Positions 62,898-64,000 of a stretch of DNA of 64,000 nucleotides are shown piece after piece; position 1 is the first letter of the stretch, and each line of letters begins with the position of its first letter. This stretch comes from Oscillospiraceae bacterium (lineage in GTDB: Bacteria; Bacillota; Clostridia; Oscillospirales; CAG-272). The notes beneath the pieces were generated by a model. The model worked only from the letters and a program-made list of their open reading frames with translations. It was not told the origin of the DNA and made no database searches. The stretch lies in contig SVRP01000010.1 in NCBI GenBank assembly GCA_015064735.1, forward strand, positions 19,514-83,513. The letters are read 5' to 3'. The position numbers and the translations under genes were made by a program.

Positions 62898-62972
62898 CCG
62901 CCCTGCCGACCAAGCTTAGCGGTTATTTCTTATAATCATATCTTGGGAAGCAACCGTCATCGGCGCCTCTCT
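62883..62972 (-). ncRNA. Antisense antitoxin RNA of the type I system
   Basis: Transcribed from the minus-strand promoter at 62979-63007. It ends at a hairpin (AAGAAATAACCGC/GCGGTTATTTCTT, 62889-62931) followed by TTTTTG. It overlaps the toxin mRNA from its 3' end through the last codons, so it can pair with it and block translation or trigger decay. Confidence 0.8.
62889..62931. terminator. Shared stem-loop at the end of toxin and antitoxin RNAs
   Basis: AAGAAATAACCGC pairs with GCGGTTATTTCTT over an 18-base loop; it works as the terminator of the antisense RNA and possibly of the toxin mRNA. Confidence 0.8.
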
Positions 62973-62978
62973 GCTATT

Positions 62979-63007
62979 ATTATAAATCGGTTTTACCTAT
63001 TTGTCAA
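62979..63007 (-). promoter_or_regulatory. Promoter of the antisense antitoxin RNA
   Basis: On the minus strand TTGACA, 17-base spacer, TATAAT. Confidence 0.9.
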
Positions 63008-63053
63008 TAGAATTTTCAAAATTCTTTCAGAACTATAGAGGCAAGGTTACCAA

Positions 63054-63656
63054 ATGAAAAATTTACCGAGAGATATTAAAAAACATGTAAAAAGAAAAAT
63101 TGTATTTTGCATAGCATTATTTCTAATTTTAGAGATATTTGCCTTCGTGTTTAATTTCCTATTTTTTAATCATTTTTCATCCAACAGCAACGCTACCTTT
63201 CACATTATTCTAATAATTACACTACATATTTGCCCCTTCTTTATTTCAGGATTTCCGTTCAAACTTATCGATCATTCGTGGAACGGCAAAGTTGTTGGTA
63301 TTGACATTCAAGAAGAAGGCTCTACATATTTCACAAGTGGCGGCGGTAAATTCGCTCCGTATACAAAAAGCGTTATATATTTGACAGTAAAAAAAAGCAA
63401 CGGTAAGGAAATAGAAATCCCTATACGAGAGTTTGGAATTCGTCATCATAAAGGATTTTCCGTTCCTAATGAAGGAAAGGTTTGCTATCATCAAAACGAT
63501 TACACAGTCGGAGATAAGGTATATCATTTCTATGGTCTAAAAAATTATTATGTTGTAAAGCAAAATTCAGATTTTTTGGATTGTATCGTATGCGGAACAA
63601 AAAACCATTGTGACCGTACGGTATGCGTGGCATGCGGATTTACTTTGATAAAGTAA
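63054..63656 (+). CDS. Membrane protein with C-terminal zinc ribbon
   Basis: 200 residues. Two hydrophobic helices lie at about 17-39 and 48-66; a soluble domain (about 75-180) follows, and CIVCGTKNHCDRTVCVACG closes the chain with a Cys-rich pair typical of a zinc ribbon. I do not recognise the family. It is AT-rich compared with its neighbours. It starts just after the toxin-antitoxin locus, with AGAGGCAAGG before the ATG. It may be accessory DNA. Confidence 0.65.
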   Translation: MKNLPRDIKKHVKRKIVFCIALFLILEIFAFVFNFLFFNHFSSNSNATFHIILIITLHICPFFISGFPFKLIDHSWNGKVVGIDIQEEGSTYFTSGGGKFAPYTKSVIYLTVKKSNGKEIEIPIREFGIRHHKGFSVPNEGKVCYHQNDYTVGDKVYHFYGLKNYYVVKQNSDFLDCIVCGTKNHCDRTVCVACGFTLIK

Positions 63657-63703
63657 AATCTTAGCCAAGCAAGCTTGACTTTTTTGATGGAGTAGTTCTT
63701 GAT

Positions 63704-63905
63704 TTTTTCGAAGCTTTTCATTTTACTCTTTGGACAGCTTCGAAAAATTCTTCGGTCACATATTAAAAATCCTCTGGATTTTTAATGCTAAAACAATTCT
63801 GCGAATTGTTTTGCGTACAATTCACCGGATTGTTTTTGGGACTGCGTTCGACTCCCCTTTTCAAAGGATTCACCAATAAATATCCCCCCGTGAAACGGGG
63901 GGTAT
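63704..63905. repeat. Row of hairpins after the last gene
   Basis: TTTTTCGAAGCT/AGCTTCGAAAAA, ATTAAAAATCC/GGATTTTTAAT, AAAACAATTC/GAATTGTTTT and ATCCCCCCG/CGGGGGGTAT follow one another from 63704 to about 63905. No coding frame is credible; the 344-base tail of the window holds only these. They could be a repeat element or the edge of an integrated element. Confidence 0.6.
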
Positions 63906-64000
63906 TTCAGTTTCGGGCATAGCCCTAATACTACTGGCTGCGCACAAGTGCGCTTTAGATTGGCCTGCCAGCCATGCAACTGTTACTTACTACCCATAAA

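Noticed and set aside
63788..63979. 63-residue minus-strand frame at the window end
   Set aside because: Encoded by hairpin repeats; sequence is repeat-derived (QSGELYAKQFAE type) with no ribosome site.
1..64000. CRISPR array, rRNA and tRNA genes, complete insertion sequence
   Set aside because: No evenly spaced direct repeats, no rRNA or tRNA folds and no transposase or integrase gene were seen.

Overview
The window looks like chromosome of a low-to-mid GC, Gram-positive-type anaerobe of the class Clostridia, probably an uncultured gut member near Oscillospiraceae/Ruminococcaceae. Pointers are the infC-rpmI-rplT block, the SpoU-dprA-topA-trmFO-plsX-rnc run, lysA/M50/scpA/scpB/DUF2953/ytfJ/D,D-carboxypeptidase/RsuA synteny, sporulation-associated ytfJ, a T-box riboswitch, strong GGAGG ribosome binding sites, TTGACA-17-TATAAT promoters, and dispersed palindromic repeats of a kind common in gut Clostridia. 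I cannot name a species.

Layout. 1-9.9 kb is a carbohydrate region: a GH39-like glycosidase cut by the window edge, a galactonate-dehydratase-like enolase, an UlaG-like metallo-beta-lactamase (MBL) protein, two AraC regulators, a GH2 beta-galactosidase, an orphan glycyl-radical-enzyme activase and an EamA transporter. 10.0-13.5 kb is a five-gene minus-strand operon (SPFH/zinc-ribbon protein, membrane protein, two very small proteins, zinc-ribbon protein) with a divergent XRE regulator. 13.6-20 kb is an AraC-controlled five-gene oxidoreductase/MBL operon followed by a dihydrodipicolinate-synthase-type aldolase. 20-24 kb is a two-gene operon of an eight-helix membrane-anchored McrB-type AAA+ ATPase and a DUF2357-like partner, a possible conflict or defence system. 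24-26 kb is a lipoprotein with an MBL domain. 26-35.4 kb is housekeeping on the minus strand, ending in infC, which starts with ATT behind an attenuator. 35.4-36.7 kb is non-coding: a candidate structured RNA and a patch of palindromic repeats. 36.7-49.2 kb is housekeeping on the plus strand from lon to prmC. 49-54 kb is an SGNH hydrolase and two tandem GH78-like proteins. 54-56.7 kb is an XRE-cupin-acyl-CoA synthetase fusion under a T-box. 56.9-58.4 kb is a second MBL protein related to the lipoprotein. 58.8-62.5 kb is a flippase/GT2/GT87 glycan export and assembly group. 62.6-63.0 kb is a complete type I toxin-antitoxin locus. The window ends with a zinc-ribbon membrane protein and a hairpin-rich tail.

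The carbohydrate genes could together feed a sugar through oxidation, lactone hydrolysis, dehydration and aldol cleavage (dehydrogenases, MBL proteins, enolase-family dehydratase, DHDPS-type aldolase), but no sugar transporter or kinase is present and the genes lie in separate operons, so this is inference. The most notable systems are the T-box-controlled acyl-CoA synthetase (suggesting amino-acid synthesis from a carboxylic acid), the membrane McrB-like pair, and the type I toxin-antitoxin.
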